A DNA stretch of 64,000 nt. Source: Larkinella sp. C7. GTDB lineage: Bacteria > Bacteroidota > Bacteroidia > Cytophagales > Spirosomataceae. A model generated the notes under the pieces. It worked only from the letters and a program-made list of their open reading frames with translations, made no database searches and had not been told where the DNA came from. The stretch is from assembly GCF_006149005.1 (NCBI RefSeq), contig NZ_VBSL01000001.1, forward strand, positions 558,001-622,000, read 5' to 3'. The position numbers were made by a program, and so were the translations under genes. Every line of letters starts with the position of its first letter. Position 1 is the stretch's first letter. Of the stretch, positions 9,050 through 20,490 are shown one piece after another.

Positions 9050-9057
9050 TGCCCTCT

Positions 9058-11330
<2,273 letters not shown>

Positions 11331-11334
<4 letters not shown>

Positions 11335-11534
11335 ACGGGTTCGGCTTTATAACCGGCTTCTTTCAGGGCTTCCTTCACCTGATCCACCGTGGCCCCTTCC
11401 ACCGTCAGCAGTTTGTCGGGGTTCAGGGTATCGACCTGCCAGTGTGTTTCGCCGACGGCTTTGTTCAAAAAGGGTGTTACGGTGGCCACGCAGGCGGCAC
11501 ACTTGATATTGGTTTTGAATTGAATCGTTTCCAT
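11331..11534 (-). CDS. Small heavy-metal-associated domain protein, CopZ-like copper chaperone
   Basis: A 67-residue single HMA domain. The start [19 protein letters not shown] gives the beta-alpha-beta-beta-alpha-beta order, with the metal ligands in CAAC (Cys 12 and 15); the ATG at 11534 is chosen because the longer frame adds 18 residues with no similarity. It ends in the ATGA overlap with copA and must be translated with it. It probably carries Cu(I) to the ATPase's N-terminal domain. The chain has KCAAC where classical CopZ has GMTCxxC, a common variant in Bacteroidota. Confidence 0.82.
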
Positions 11535-11560
11535 GCGCTTGTTTTTGTGATTTGACACTG

Positions 11561-11588
11561 CAAAGATCAGCAATAGAACAAGAGCCAA
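11561..11588 (-). promoter_or_regulatory. Possible promoter of the copZ-copA pair
   Basis: On the minus strand TTG (11588-11586) is followed after 17 bp by GATCTTTG (11568-11561), one base from the TAnnTTTG consensus, 27 bp before the ATG. I saw no obvious CueR or CsoR operator. Confidence 0.35.
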
Positions 11589-11654
11589 TGGTACAGAATT
11601 CCGGTTGGTTCGTATAGAATTGTGTTACATAGCCAGGAATAACGGAATGGTCTC

Positions 11655-12086
11655 TTAATATTCGGCCAAACGGGGCAGTTCCACCGTCCGCAACCAATAC
11701 CGCAAGGTGGTTTGTAACTGTTCCTGCCAGTCTTCAAACAAAACCGGCTTGGTGTGAAACGCCCGTGCGCCGAGCCGGTAGGCCTGGCTGATGTCTTCGG
11801 GCCGCGAGGACCCCGACCACATCACGACGGGAATCTGCTGGTAGTTTTCGTTGGCTTTCAGTTGCCGGAGGGTTTTCAGTCCGTCCAGAACCGGCATGAA
11901 AAAATCCAGCATAATCAGCGACGGATATTCTTCCGGAAGAATGCTCTGAAGATGCGTCAGCAGAGCCGCACCGTGTAAAAACCGGCGGATTTTCAGATCC
12001 GGCTGTATTTCATGAATCGCCCGATCGATGTAACTAAAATCGGTTTGATCGTCTTCCACAACGTAAAAAGTGATACTCGTTTCCAT
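11655..12086 (-). CDS. Stand-alone response regulator receiver protein
   Basis: A 143-residue single receiver domain of the Rcp1-like group. The acidic pocket is VVEDDQTD, the phospho-acceptor Asp is in LIMLDFFMPVLDGL, and the Thr/Ser and Lys switch residues are in VVMWSGSS and HTKPV. No output domain follows, so it must act by protein contact. I use the ATG at 12086; a TTG at 12098 would add four residues. It is the last gene of the signalling operon, 13 bp behind the receiver-kinase, whose phosphoryl group it may accept. Confidence 0.85.
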   Translation of the reverse strand: METSITFYVVEDDQTDFSYIDRAIHEIQPDLKIRRFLHGAALLTHLQSILPEEYPSLIMLDFFMPVLDGLKTLRQLKANENYQQIPVVMWSGSSRPEDISQAYRLGARAFHTKPVLFEDWQEQLQTTLRYWLRTVELPRLAEY

Positions 12087-12099
12087 AGCGTTTTTCAAC

Positions 12100-13212
12100 T
12101 TATTTCATCCAATCAAAATAAAATGTACTCCCTTTGCCCAATTCCGATTCCACCCAAACCTTGCCCCCCTGCTCTTCGACCAGCATTTTCAGGATAAACA
12201 ACCCGACGCCGGTGCTGCTTTCGGCCTGGGCCACGTTGGAGGTAGTGCGAAATAATTTAAAAATCGCTTCGTGTTCATCCGGTGCAATTCCCGGGCCATT
12301 GTCTTTGACGTAAAATTCGATGGAACGGCCCCGGTCGTGGCAACCGATTTCAATGAAACCAACAGGTTTGTCATTGTATTTGATCGCATTGCTGATCAGG
12401 TTTTGAAAGATCTGATGCAGCTTTATTTTTTTGGTATTTAATACCGGTAATTGCCCTTTAATCTCGATGGAAATGTGCCGGGGCGGAAAAATCAGCAGCG
12501 CAATCTGATCGACCAGTTCGTGAACATCCACGGCTTCAACGGTTTGCTGCGCTACATTTTTCCGCGAATACTCCAGCAGGGAGTTGATCATCTCGGACAA
12601 ATGAAAAGCCGCCGATTTCGAGTGACCCACGTATTCCTGAATTTCTTCGCGCGGAACCACCTCTTCCTCGTTTTTCATTTCGAGCAACGACAGGGCCGCA
12701 ATCATGCCCACCAGGGGCGACTTCAGATCGTGCGCGACGATGTAGACAAATTTCTCCAGTTGCTTATTTATTTTCTCAAGCTGGAGCGCCGTCTGCTTCA
12801 GTTCCTGCTGGTAATGATACAATTGCTCGAACACATTCACTTTCGCTTTCGTCACGTTGACGTCCAGCGGTTTTTGCAGGTAATCGACGGCACCTTCGTC
12901 AAACCCTTTCAGAATATACTGCTCCTCCTTGTTGATGGCGGTAACGAAAATGATCGGGATGTCTTTGGTTTTCGGGTTTGATTTCAGAATCCGGGCCACT
13001 TCAAAACCGTCCATTTCGGGCATCTGAACATCCAGCATGACCAGACCTATGCGGTCGTTTTTCAGGGCATACCGCAACGCTTCGTTGCCCGACGTGGCCT
13101 TGATGAACGTTCGCTGGTCGTTCGCCAGCATTTCTTCGAGCACAAGCAAGTTCTCCTCGCGGTCGTCGACCAGCATGATCGTCATATCCGGAGAGTGGTT
13201 CGCTGTTACCAT
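12100..13212 (-). CDS. Hybrid receiver-histidine kinase (REC-HisKA-HATPase)
   Basis: A 370-residue cytosolic protein with no membrane helix. Residues about 8-125 are a receiver (IMLVDDREEN; MLDVQMPEMDGF for the Asp; KPLD for the Lys). A short coiled coil (about 125-150) leads to HisKA with the phosphorylated His in FVYIVAHDLKSPLVGM, and then a HATPase domain with an N box (SNAIKYN), DNGPGIAPDEH and GVGLFILKMLVEE. Receiver-first kinases of this type read another protein's phosphoryl state and pass it on. It follows CheB by 11 bp and precedes the lone receiver by 13 bp, so the three are translated together. Confidence 0.88.
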   Translation of the reverse strand: MVTANHSPDMTIMLVDDREENLLVLEEMLANDQRTFIKATSGNEALRYALKNDRIGLVMLDVQMPEMDGFEVARILKSNPKTKDIPIIFVTAINKEEQYILKGFDEGAVDYLQKPLDVNVTKAKVNVFEQLYHYQQELKQTALQLEKINKQLEKFVYIVAHDLKSPLVGMIAALSLLEMKNEEEVVPREEIQEYVGHSKSAAFHLSEMINSLLEYSRKNVAQQTVEAVDVHELVDQIALLIFPPRHISIEIKGQLPVLNTKKIKLHQIFQNLISNAIKYNDKPVGFIEIGCHDRGRSIEFYVKDNGPGIAPDEHEAIFKLFRTTSNVAQAESSTGVGLFILKMLVEEQGGKVWVESELGKGSTFYFDWMK

Positions 13213-13223
13213 TCGTTTTTCAG

Positions 13224-13793
13224 TTAATCGTTGAGTGTGTGTAAAAAAGAGGCAATGTGTTCGGGTGTCAAAATGACAACATTTTTATTTCGGTTAATGG
13301 CAGCCTGCGGCATCACGGGATACTCGGCGGTGGCCGGATCCTGAACAATGGCCACCCCGCCCTGCCGGACGATGGCCAGCAATCCGTCGGCACCGTCCTG
13401 GTTGGCTCCGCTCAGCAGAATCGCCACCGCGCTTCCGGCGTAGGCCATCGCAATGCTTTCGAACGTGACGTCAATCGACGGACGGCTGTAATGAACCGGC
13501 TCGGAATAATCCAGGCTAATCGTCCGGTCGGCTTCAATCAGCAAATGATAGTTCTGCGGAGCCAGATAGACGCGTTGCGCCAGAATAGCCTCTTTATCAT
13601 CGGGCTCGCCGATCACAAGCCCCCGGCCTTTGCTGGTCAGGATGGTGTCCATGCTGCTGGTAACGTTCTTCAGCCGGTGTAAAACCACGAAAACCGCAAA
13701 CGGAAAGTTCGCCGGCAGGGCCTGCAACAAAGCCGCCACGACCGGTATACTACCCGCAGAACCGCCAATCGCCACCACTTTACATCCGGTCAT
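13224..13793 (-). CDS. cheB: CheB-type methylesterase domain protein without receiver
   Basis: The 189 residues are one CheB catalytic domain. The triad is visible: Ser12 in AIGGSAGS, His39 in FVVLHRL, and Asp133 in LLSGANQDGADG. Classical CheB carries an N-terminal receiver, which is missing here; the start is tight against the first strand. The enzyme removes methyl groups from, or deamidates, glutamates of chemoreceptor-like proteins. No methyl-accepting protein, CheA or CheW is encoded nearby, so it is more likely to act with the adjacent CheR on the coiled coil of the large kinase than in flagellar chemotaxis. That last point is inference. Confidence 0.87.
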   Translation of the reverse strand: MTGCKVVAIGGSAGSIPVVAALLQALPANFPFAVFVVLHRLKNVTSSMDTILTSKGRGLVIGEPDDKEAILAQRVYLAPQNYHLLIEADRTISLDYSEPVHYSRPSIDVTFESIAMAYAGSAVAILLSGANQDGADGLLAIVRQGGVAIVQDPATAEYPVMPQAAINRNKNVVILTPEHIASFLHTLND

Positions 13794-13808
13794 GGTTTTT
13801 CAGTTTAA

Positions 13809-13844
13809 GGTTTACAGTTTTCAGTATACCGAAAACCATAAACC
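13809..13844. repeat. Imperfect inverted repeat between cheR and cheB
   Basis: ggtttacagttttc (13809-13822) faces gaaaaccataaacc (13831-13844) across an 8-nt loop; 12 of 14 positions pair. The flanks repeat the same words (cagttt, cagtttt), so it looks like internally periodic sequence. It fills most of the 57-bp gap between the two genes and may tune the relative expression of the downstream ones. Confidence 0.6.
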
Positions 13845-13850
13845 GAACAT

Positions 13851-14678
13851 TTATAACTTACTCCGGTATATCCGAACTGCCGGGCTCACGACCTCGAACT
13901 GGTCCCGGGCCTCCGAAAACAGCAGCGATTCTTTCATGCCCAGCGCCAGATACCCCAGCGGAGCCAGGCTGTTGCTGAACAGCGTCATGACCCGGTTTTG
14001 TAACTCCCGGTTGAAATAGATCAGTACATTCCGGCAACAAACCAGTTGAAACTCGTTGAAAACCTGATCCGTTGCCAGATTATGGGTCGCAAAAACGATG
14101 TTCTTCCGGTATTCCTTGTGAATAATCGCGTTCTCGTACCGGGCCGTGTAATACGACGAAAAATCGTTCGTTCCGCCCGACTGAATGTAGTTGGACGTAT
14201 ACTCTTTCATGTTCTGCAACGGTACGATGCCCTGCCGCGCCCGCTCCAGATTGGCCGGATTCAGGTCGGTGGCATACAGGCGCGCCCGGTTGAGCAAACC
14301 CGCTTCGTGCAACAGAATCGCCATCGAAAACACCTCCTCGCCGGTTGAGCAGCCCGCGTGCCAGATTTTCAGGATCGGATACGACGCCAGCTTGGGCAAC
14401 ACGTTATTTCTCAACTCTTTATAAAAAGCCGGATCGCGAAACATTTCCGTAACATTCACCGTCAGCGACTCGATAAACCACGCAAAAAACCGGTCATCGT
14501 TCGTCAACTGGTACTTCAGTTCGAAGGCCGTCAGACAGCCCGCTTTCTGCATACACCGGATGACGCGACGCTGGAGCGACGCCCGGGCGTAATCGCCGAA
14601 ATCGTAGCCATACTGCCGCCGAACCAGGTGAACGACCTCTTCCAGATCTTCCGCTGAAATGTGAATCGGCGCGATCAT
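13851..14678 (-). CDS. cheR: CheR-type protein-glutamate methyltransferase
   Basis: A 275-residue SAM-dependent methyltransferase. The N-terminal helical domain (about residues 10-75) is followed by the SAM-binding fold, with KIWHAGCSTGEEVFSMAILL (motif I), YATDLNPANLERARQG and FQLVCCRNVLIYFN, which are diagnostic of CheR. It transfers methyl groups to glutamate side chains. Its ATG overlaps the stop of the large kinase gene as ATGA, so both are made together. There are no C-terminal TPR repeats. With CheB next door but no other chemotaxis gene, it belongs to the CheR/CheB-with-hybrid-kinase type of cluster. Confidence 0.9.
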   Translation of the reverse strand: MIAPIHISAEDLEEVVHLVRRQYGYDFGDYARASLQRRVIRCMQKAGCLTAFELKYQLTNDDRFFAWFIESLTVNVTEMFRDPAFYKELRNNVLPKLASYPILKIWHAGCSTGEEVFSMAILLHEAGLLNRARLYATDLNPANLERARQGIVPLQNMKEYTSNYIQSGGTNDFSSYYTARYENAIIHKEYRKNIVFATHNLATDQVFNEFQLVCCRNVLIYFNRELQNRVMTLFSNSLAPLGYLALGMKESLLFSEARDQFEVVSPAVRIYRSKL

Positions 14679-17600
14679 GCTTTGACGGATAACCAGACGC
14701 GCATCAACGAAAATAACCGGCCGCTGTCGATCGGTTTGGTAATGTAATCCGACGCCCCGGCTTCGATGGTTTTTTCGCGGTCACCGGGCATGGCCTTGGC
14801 CGTCAGCGCAATCACCGGCAAATGCAGCAGTTTCAAATCCGAGCGAATCCGGCGGGTGGCTTCATACCCGTCCATTTCGGGCATCATGATGTCCATCAGC
14901 ACAATGTCGGTATCCGGGTGCTGCTGCAACACCTCCAGCGCTTCCCGGCCGTCGACGGCGGTCAGAACATTCATCTGCTGCTCTTCCAGCAAGGTACTGA
15001 GCGCAAAAACGTTCCGCATGTCGTCGTCCACCAGCAACACTTTTTTCCCCTGCAGGCTCTGGTCGTTGATTAGGGTCAGCGGTTTGGGCAATTCTTTCTT
15101 CTCGACTTCCTGCACTTTATACAAAAACAGCTCCAGTTCGTCCATCAGCCGGTCGATGGCCTGCGACGACTCCCGAATCACAACGTCGGACAGTTTTTTG
15201 AGCTGCCATTCGTCTGCCGGTTTCAAATCCTTGTCCATGTAAATGATCACGGGCAGCGATTCCATCGGCATGGCTTCGCGCAGGTCTTTCAATTGCCGGA
15301 CACCTTTCTCCAGATCGCCCCCCATGTCGACAATCAGGCAGTCATACGGTTCTTTCCGCAGTTTTTCCAGTGCTTCCGCATTGGTGGCGACGTATTCGCA
15401 TTCCAGATCAAACTTCCGCTGTCCGATAAATTGCCGCAGCGAATCGTCGTTCAGGTAATTGCCCGACAACACCAGCACCTTCTTGATCTGCCCCTGCAAG
15501 TGGTCGCTGATCCGCTCGAATGCCTTTTCCAGATCGTCTTTTTCGACTGGTTTCCGGATGTACGCCAGCGCACTCCCGATGCCCAGTTTTGGCTCGTCGG
15601 CCGCCGACATCACGTGTACCGGAATGGATTTCAGGCTCTCGTCGTTTTTCAGCCAGTTGATCACGCTCCAGCCATCCACCACCGGCAGCTGCATGTCCAG
15701 AATGATGGCCGACGGTTTGTATTTTCGGGCGTAATAAATACCTTCATCACCCCGCAAAGCCACAATCGTTTTGTATTTTTTGTTGCGGGCAAAATCCTGC
15801 ACAACCCCGGCAAAAATGGGATCGTCTTCCACAATCAGCATTACTTTGTCGCCTTTTTCCAGCGTATTCCGGTCGTCTTTCAACGTGTTCTGTTCAACAA
15901 CGCTGTTTTGCAAACGCGGCAATGTTCCATTCACAGGCGTCGAAGAAACAGGTTCCTTCTTCGGTTCGGGGGCAACGGTGCTGGGTTTATCGCCGGTTTG
16001 TGCTTCGGTCAGCGGCAAATAAACCGTAAACGTGCTTCCCTGGCCTTCTTCACTTTGCAGCCGCATTTCGCCACCGAGCCGCTTCACCAGTTCCTTGCTG
16101 ATGGAAAGTCCGAGACCCGTACCGCCATACTTGCGGCTGGTAGAACCGTCGGCCTGCTGAAACGCTTCAAAAATAACCTGCTGCTTGTCCGGCGAAATGC
16201 CGATGCCGGTATCTTTGACGGCAATGACCAGCCACCGGTCGGCTTTCAGGAGGGGTTCGTTGGCAAAACCGTCCATCGGATTCCTGGTGCTGAACGAGAG
16301 CGTGACCACCCCGCGCTGGGGTGTAAACTTGAAGGCGTTGGACAACAGATTTTTGATAACCTGCTCCAGTCGCTGTTTGGCAATGAACAAAACCGGCGGC
16401 ACCGACTCGTCAACTTCGGTGATGAGGGTAACGCCTTTCTGCTCCGCCACCACGCTAAACAGCTGCTCCTGATCGTAAACCATCCCGCTGACCGTCGCGT
16501 TTTCGGCCACCATGTCAATTTTCCCGGCTTCAATCTTGGACAAATCCAGAATATCGTTGATCAGATTGAGCAGATCCGAACCCGATTTATGAATGACATT
16601 GGCGTACTCGACCTGTTTGCCGGTGAGGTTACTGGCCTTATTCTCAGACAGCATTTTGGCCAGAATCAGGACGCTGTTCAGCGGAGTCCGCAGTTCGTGC
16701 GACATATTGGCCAGAAACTCCGACTTGTAGCGACCGGTTTCTTCCAGCTCACGTGCCTTCAGGGCGAGCGTCTGCCGACCCACTTCCACAGCCTCATTTT
16801 TCTCTTCCAGTTCGGCGTTGATCTGCCGCAATTCTTCTTCCTGCACCTTCAGTTCTTCTTCCGATGCCTGCAAAATTTCCGCCTGCCGCGTCAGTTCTTC
16901 GTTCGATTGCCGGAGTTCCTCCTGCTGGTTTTCCAGAATTTCTTTCTGTTCCTGCACCTGTTCCAGCAAGCGGTTCACCCTTCTGCGGGCGTCGGCTGCG
17001 TTCAGCGCAATGGCAATGTTGTTGGCAACGGATTTCAGCAAATCGAGTTGCGTGGGGGTCAGCGGCTGAAACGTCGCCAGTTCAATGACGCCCTTCAGTT
17101 CTTTTTTGTACCAGAGCGGCATACAGATCACCTGCCCCGGAACGGCTTTGCCGCTGCCCGACTGAATGGCCCAATAGTCGGCCGGAACGTGGCTGGTCAC
17201 CATCACATCCGACTCCGTGGCCGACTGCCCCACCAGACCTTCTCCAATCGCATAATACCGGGTTGTGTGGGTTGGCAGCGCAACTGATGCATTCAGTTCC
17301 AGGTGTTGTTTTTCGTCGTCGTAGCAGTAAAAACCGCCCGCCTGAACGTCGAGATACCGCGTCAGATTTCGCAGGACTTCCTGCGCCAGCGACTCCGATT
17401 CGCCCACGCCCTGAACCGAATCGTTCACCACCGTCATCCCGGTCAGCAGCCAGTTTTTTTCCATGCTAACCTGGTTGAGCTGTTCGACTTCTTCCAGATT
17501 CTGAACCAGCCGGGCCTCCGCTTTCTGGCGCTTATTCATCTCATACCAAAATAGATAGGAAACAACGACGCCCAGAATCAACAGAATAACCGCCCCGACA

Positions 17601-18154
17601 CTGAACACATAAATGGCCGTAATAACGGCCCTGTCGCTTTCTTTTTCACGGTTGGTCAGGAGTAATTCCTCCGCCTGAATCATCTCGTCCAGCGTTTTCC
17701 GAACCCGGTCCATCCGGGCTTTTTCGCCGTCGGTAACGCGCACAATATCGGCCCTGGTGTAGAGAGCCGCATCATCGCCCAATCCTTTCCAATAGTACAA
17801 CAATTCCCGAATACGCCTTTCGGCTTCCACCGCCCGCCCCGTTTGTTCGGGACTGTCGATCACCAGCTTCCGAATGGCATCAGCCGATCCTTCGATTTTC
17901 CCGACGGCCTCATAATACGGTTTCAGAAACCGCTTTTCATTCGTACCCCGGAAGCCCCGCCGGCCGGTTTCCATGTCAACCAGCAACTGTTCCGTAATGG
18001 CTATACTTTTCAGAACCCGATAGCTGTGCCGAACCCACTGGGCTTCGTCAAACTGATTTCGAATGGTTCGAAACGCGATGATACCAAGCGCGACAAAGAG
18101 AAACAGAGCCAGGACAATCCCTAAATACAACCGATTGGTCGACGATAATTTCAT
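14675..18154 (-). CDS. Membrane hybrid histidine kinase: CHASE3-GAF-HisKA-HATPase-REC-REC-REC
   Basis: A 1159-residue sensor. TM1 (about residues 9-29) and TM2 (178-202) bracket a periplasmic helical CHASE3-like domain with [21 protein letters not shown] domain (about 245-390) and a long coiled coil of [11 protein letters not shown] type (395-475) follow. HisKA has His486 in NMSHELRTP; HATPase has KDTGIGISP and [14 protein letters not shown]. The first receiver is intact (Asp820, Lys868). The second (about 890-1010) keeps an Asp at 943 but lacks the acidic pair and the Lys. The third is intact (Asp1088, Lys1140). It is the first gene of the operon and overlaps cheR by ATGA. The coiled coil is a plausible target for the CheR/CheB pair. 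Confidence 0.9.
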   Translation of the reverse strand: MKLSSTNRLYLGIVLALFLFVALGIIAFRTIRNQFDEAQWVRHSYRVLKSIAITEQLLVDMETGRRGFRGTNEKRFLKPYYEAVGKIEGSADAIRKLVIDSPEQTGRAVEAERRIRELLYYWKGLGDDAALYTRADIVRVTDGEKARMDRVRKTLDEMIQAEELLLTNREKESDRAVITAIYVFSVGAVILLILGVVVSYLFWYEMNKRQKAEARLVQNLEEVEQLNQVSMEKNWLLTGMTVVNDSVQGVGESESLAQEVLRNLTRYLDVQAGGFYCYDDEKQHLELNASVALPTHTTRYYAIGEGLVGQSATESDVMVTSHVPADYWAIQSGSGKAVPGQVICMPLWYKKELKGVIELATFQPLTPTQLDLLKSVANNIAIALNAADARRRVNRLLEQVQEQKEILENQQEELRQSNEELTRQAEILQASEEELKVQEEELRQINAELEEKNEAVEVGRQTLALKARELEETGRYKSEFLANMSHELRTPLNSVLILAKMLSENKASNLTGKQVEYANVIHKSGSDLLNLINDILDLSKIEAGKIDMVAENATVSGMVYDQEQLFSVVAEQKGVTLITEVDESVPPVLFIAKQRLEQVIKNLLSNAFKFTPQRGVVTLSFSTRNPMDGFANEPLLKADRWLVIAVKDTGIGISPDKQQVIFEAFQQADGSTSRKYGGTGLGLSISKELVKRLGGEMRLQSEEGQGSTFTVYLPLTEAQTGDKPSTVAPEPKKEPVSSTPVNGTLPRLQNSVVEQNTLKDDRNTLEKGDKVMLIVEDDPIFAGVVQDFARNKKYKTIVALRGDEGIYYARKYKPSAIILDMQLPVVDGWSVINWLKNDESLKSIPVHVMSAADEPKLGIGSALAYIRKPVEKDDLEKAFERISDHLQGQIKKVLVLSGNYLNDDSLRQFIGQRKFDLECEYVATNAEALEKLRKEPYDCLIVDMGGDLEKGVRQLKDLREAMPMESLPVIIYMDKDLKPADEWQLKKLSDVVIRESSQAIDRLMDELELFLYKVQEVEKKELPKPLTLINDQSLQGKKVLLVDDDMRNVFALSTLLEEQQMNVLTAVDGREALEVLQQHPDTDIVLMDIMMPEMDGYEATRRIRSDLKLLHLPVIALTAKAMPGDREKTIEAGASDYITKPIDSGRLFSLMRVWLSVKA

Positions 18155-18489
18155 ACAGTTGAAGCGTCAAAACGGCGGGCAACAGAGGCAAAATAGGAGC
18201 GAAATAGTTTCACAAAATATGCGGCAAATACGGGATTTGGCAATCCCGGCTTATCCGTGACACGATCCAGTTGGCATACGACAAAACCCGATAATGAAGC
18301 CATTTAATAAATTACAAAAAGGCAAAAATCGTACCGCTATTGTTACTACATTTACAAAGCTGTAGATTTAATAGTATTTCCTAAAGCTAGTAAGGAATTC
18401 TATTTATCAGACAAAGAACCATAAAAAAATATCAGACTATTGTTCCTGAAAATAGTGTTGTGTATTTTGCCGGCATCCTGATTTTGAAC
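18155..18489. other. Divergent promoter region of the signalling cluster
   Basis: This 335-bp spacer separates the divergent large kinase and receiver-Hpt genes. It becomes markedly AT-rich from about 18300, which fits promoters on one or both strands, but I found no exact TAnnTTTG element; the nearest is TATTTTG at about 18464 on the plus strand. I see no small gene or known RNA. Confidence 0.4.
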
Positions 18490-19239
18490 ATGAACCCTCC
18501 AAGTGTACTACAAACCAGAAAAACTGACTTGACCGTTCGGGTTCTGATCGTTGAAGACAATTTCATTAACCAGACATTTTTATCCACCCTCCTCCGCAAA
18601 TACGGAATCCCCAGTGTGGTGGTCAATAATGGGCTGGAAGCCGTTAATTTCCTAAAAAAAGAAACCGTCGATCTGATTCTGATGGACATTCAGATGCCGG
18701 TGATGGACGGCCTGACGGCGACGCAACAGATTCGGGAAGAATTAGGCTTATCGATTCCGGTGGTGGCCGTTACATCCAATCCGGAGTTCGAGGTACGGCC
18801 CCGGTGTCAGGAAGCCGGCATGGATGATTTTCTGGCAAAACCAATTCAAAAAAAACAACTGGAGGCCATTCTGGAGCGGTTTTTACCCCGAAAAGACGAA
18901 CAGACCCCGGTGGTCGATCAAACGTATTTACGGGAAATAACCGGTGGTGATCACGATTTAATCAACGACCTGATTGCCTTTTTTAAAGTAGAACTCCCGA
19001 TCAACAAGCAGGCCCTGTTCGAGGCTCTGGACCAGAATAACCGCGATGAGTTCGACCACCTGGCCCACCGTTTCCGCTCGTCGCTCAACTCCGTCGCCAT
19101 GCTCGACATTGCCGCCGGGCTAAAAAAGATTGAGAAAAATCCGGCCCTGACCGACCAGGAAGTTCGGGAAAACCTGACGGATTTATTCCGGCAAATTGCA
19201 GTTGGTCTCGAAACGCTGGAAGTGCTGATCAAGCGCTGA
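18490..19239 (+). CDS. Receiver-Hpt phosphotransfer protein
   Basis: A 249-residue soluble protein. The receiver (about residues 17-135) has VLIVEDNFINQ, the phospho-acceptor Asp in LILMDIQMPVMDG, a Thr in AVTSNP and the Lys in LAKPI. The C-terminal Hpt four-helix bundle (about 150-245) has the phosphorylatable His in FDHLAHRFRSSLNSVAM, matching the Hpt pattern AHxLKxSS with Arg for Lys. It can therefore both receive and pass on a phosphoryl group. It is divergent from the large three-receiver kinase, so it probably belongs to the same relay. The ATG at 18490 is preferred; a start at 18460 adds ten hydrophobic residues without similarity. Confidence 0.87.
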   Translation: MNPPSVLQTRKTDLTVRVLIVEDNFINQTFLSTLLRKYGIPSVVVNNGLEAVNFLKKETVDLILMDIQMPVMDGLTATQQIREELGLSIPVVAVTSNPEFEVRPRCQEAGMDDFLAKPIQKKQLEAILERFLPRKDEQTPVVDQTYLREITGGDHDLINDLIAFFKVELPINKQALFEALDQNNRDEFDHLAHRFRSSLNSVAMLDIAAGLKKIEKNPALTDQEVRENLTDLFRQIAVGLETLEVLIKR

Positions 19240-19244
19240 CCCGG

Positions 19245-20246
19245 TTAAATCGATCCGCGAACGATCAGCTTACTCTCCAGAACCACCCGTTCGAAAGCAG
19301 TCCTTGAATTTTTTAACTCACTGAAAATCAACTCAACGGCCCGCACCCCCATTTCGAAAGCCGGTTGCGAAACCGAACTCAGGGGCGGATCGAGTAACTC
19401 GTTGGTCGGTTCATTGTAGAACCCGATAATCGCCAGTTCGTCCGGAATCCGGATGCCTTTCCGTTTTGCCATCACCAGCGCCCATTGGGCAATCTGATCG
19501 CTGTAGGCCAGAACCGCGTCGGGTCGTTCCGGCGAATCGAGCAGGTCGTTCAGCGATGCAATCATCGCTTCTTTGTCCAGACTCACCACCCGGATCAAAC
19601 GTTCGTCGGGCGTCACCCCCGCATCGTTCAAAGCCTGCTGATAGCCTTCGAGTCGCTTCCGGCTAATCTGAAGATTCATTGGGCCGCCGAGGTAAGCAAT
19701 CCGTTTCCGCCCCTGCTGAATCAAAACCGCAACGGCTTCACAGGCTGCTTTGTGGTTATCGATGGTCACTTTTGAACAATTGATTTCCTCACAATCGCGA
19801 TTGAACAGCACCAGCGGGACGTTCTTGCTCTGAATCCTGCGTAGATGATCGAATTGCGTGGTGTTGGCCGAAACCGACAGAATAATGCCCGAAACCCGCG
19901 AACTCAACAAACTCTGCACCTGCCGCACTTCCTTCTCATAGCTGTCGTCAGTCTGACAGATCAGCAACTGATAGCCGTGCCGCTCCGATACGTCGACCAT
20001 GCCCGGTATGGCCTGTGAATACAGCGAATACGTGATTTTTGGAACCACCACACCAATGGTGTTGCTCCGGCGGTTGAGGAGTTGAAAAGCCAGTTGGTTC
20101 GGCTCGTATTCCAGTTGCCCGGCCAGTTCAAAAACCGCCTGCTTGGTGCTGTCCTTGATATCCGGATGATTCCGGAGCGCCCGCGAAACCGTCGAAATCG
20201 AAATGCCGAGTTGGGTAGCAATGGTTTTCAGGGTGATCTCTTCCAT
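19245..20246 (-). CDS. LacI family transcriptional regulator
   Basis: A 333-residue regulator. The N-terminal helix-turn-helix ITLKTIATQLGISISTVSRA and the hinge helix (NQLAFQLLNRRSNTIGVVVP) are typical of LacI/PurR, and the rest is a periplasmic-binding-protein-like sugar sensor (VPLVLFNRDCEE, IAYLGGP, DAVLAYSDQIAQWAL, PPLSSVSQP). It is divergent from the SusC-SusD-heparinase-esterase operon across 244 bp, so it very likely controls that operon in response to a glycan breakdown product. Use of a LacI-type regulator instead of a hybrid two-component system is regular in Cytophagales. Its stop is 5 bp from that of the receiver-Hpt gene, which converges on it. Confidence 0.9.
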   Translation of the reverse strand: MEEITLKTIATQLGISISTVSRALRNHPDIKDSTKQAVFELAGQLEYEPNQLAFQLLNRRSNTIGVVVPKITYSLYSQAIPGMVDVSERHGYQLLICQTDDSYEKEVRQVQSLLSSRVSGIILSVSANTTQFDHLRRIQSKNVPLVLFNRDCEEINCSKVTIDNHKAACEAVAVLIQQGRKRIAYLGGPMNLQISRKRLEGYQQALNDAGVTPDERLIRVVSLDKEAMIASLNDLLDSPERPDAVLAYSDQIAQWALVMAKRKGIRIPDELAIIGFYNEPTNELLDPPLSSVSQPAFEMGVRAVELIFSELKNSRTAFERVVLESKLIVRGSI

Positions 20247-20349
20247 GGTGTGGTTCTCCGAATAATCTAATCATTGCCGGTGCTGCTAAACTGCAAATTA
20301 TCCCGGCAACATCAAATAAATTTCAAGCCTTCCGAAATCTAAAAAATAT

Positions 20350-20361
20350 GCAAAGGTTTGC
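20350..20361. promoter_or_regulatory. Candidate operator for the divergent LacI regulator
   Basis: gcaaaggtttgc is a dyad with 5-bp arms (GCAAA/TTTGC) around GG in the regulator/susC spacer, 130 bp upstream of the susC start. LacI-family operators are usually dyads with a central CG, so this is a weak candidate. Confidence 0.25.
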
Positions 20362-20490
20362 GGCAAGGATTGCAGAAATATTTTAGAAGTTTTTCTTGAA
20401 AAGACAGAATATTCACCAATGATTTGAGAAATAATACGAATATACTAGAATCCCAACCACTTAGTTCATCCCGATAAAATACAATACATT

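Noticed and set aside
15293-17287. 664-residue open frame on the plus strand opposite the large kinase
   Set aside because: It is the antisense of a fully convincing kinase with intact motifs; its translation has no domain and a composition typical of shadow frames.
11655-18154. Flagellar chemotaxis locus
   Set aside because: CheR and CheB are present, but there is no CheA, CheW, CheY pair with a motor gene or methyl-accepting protein.
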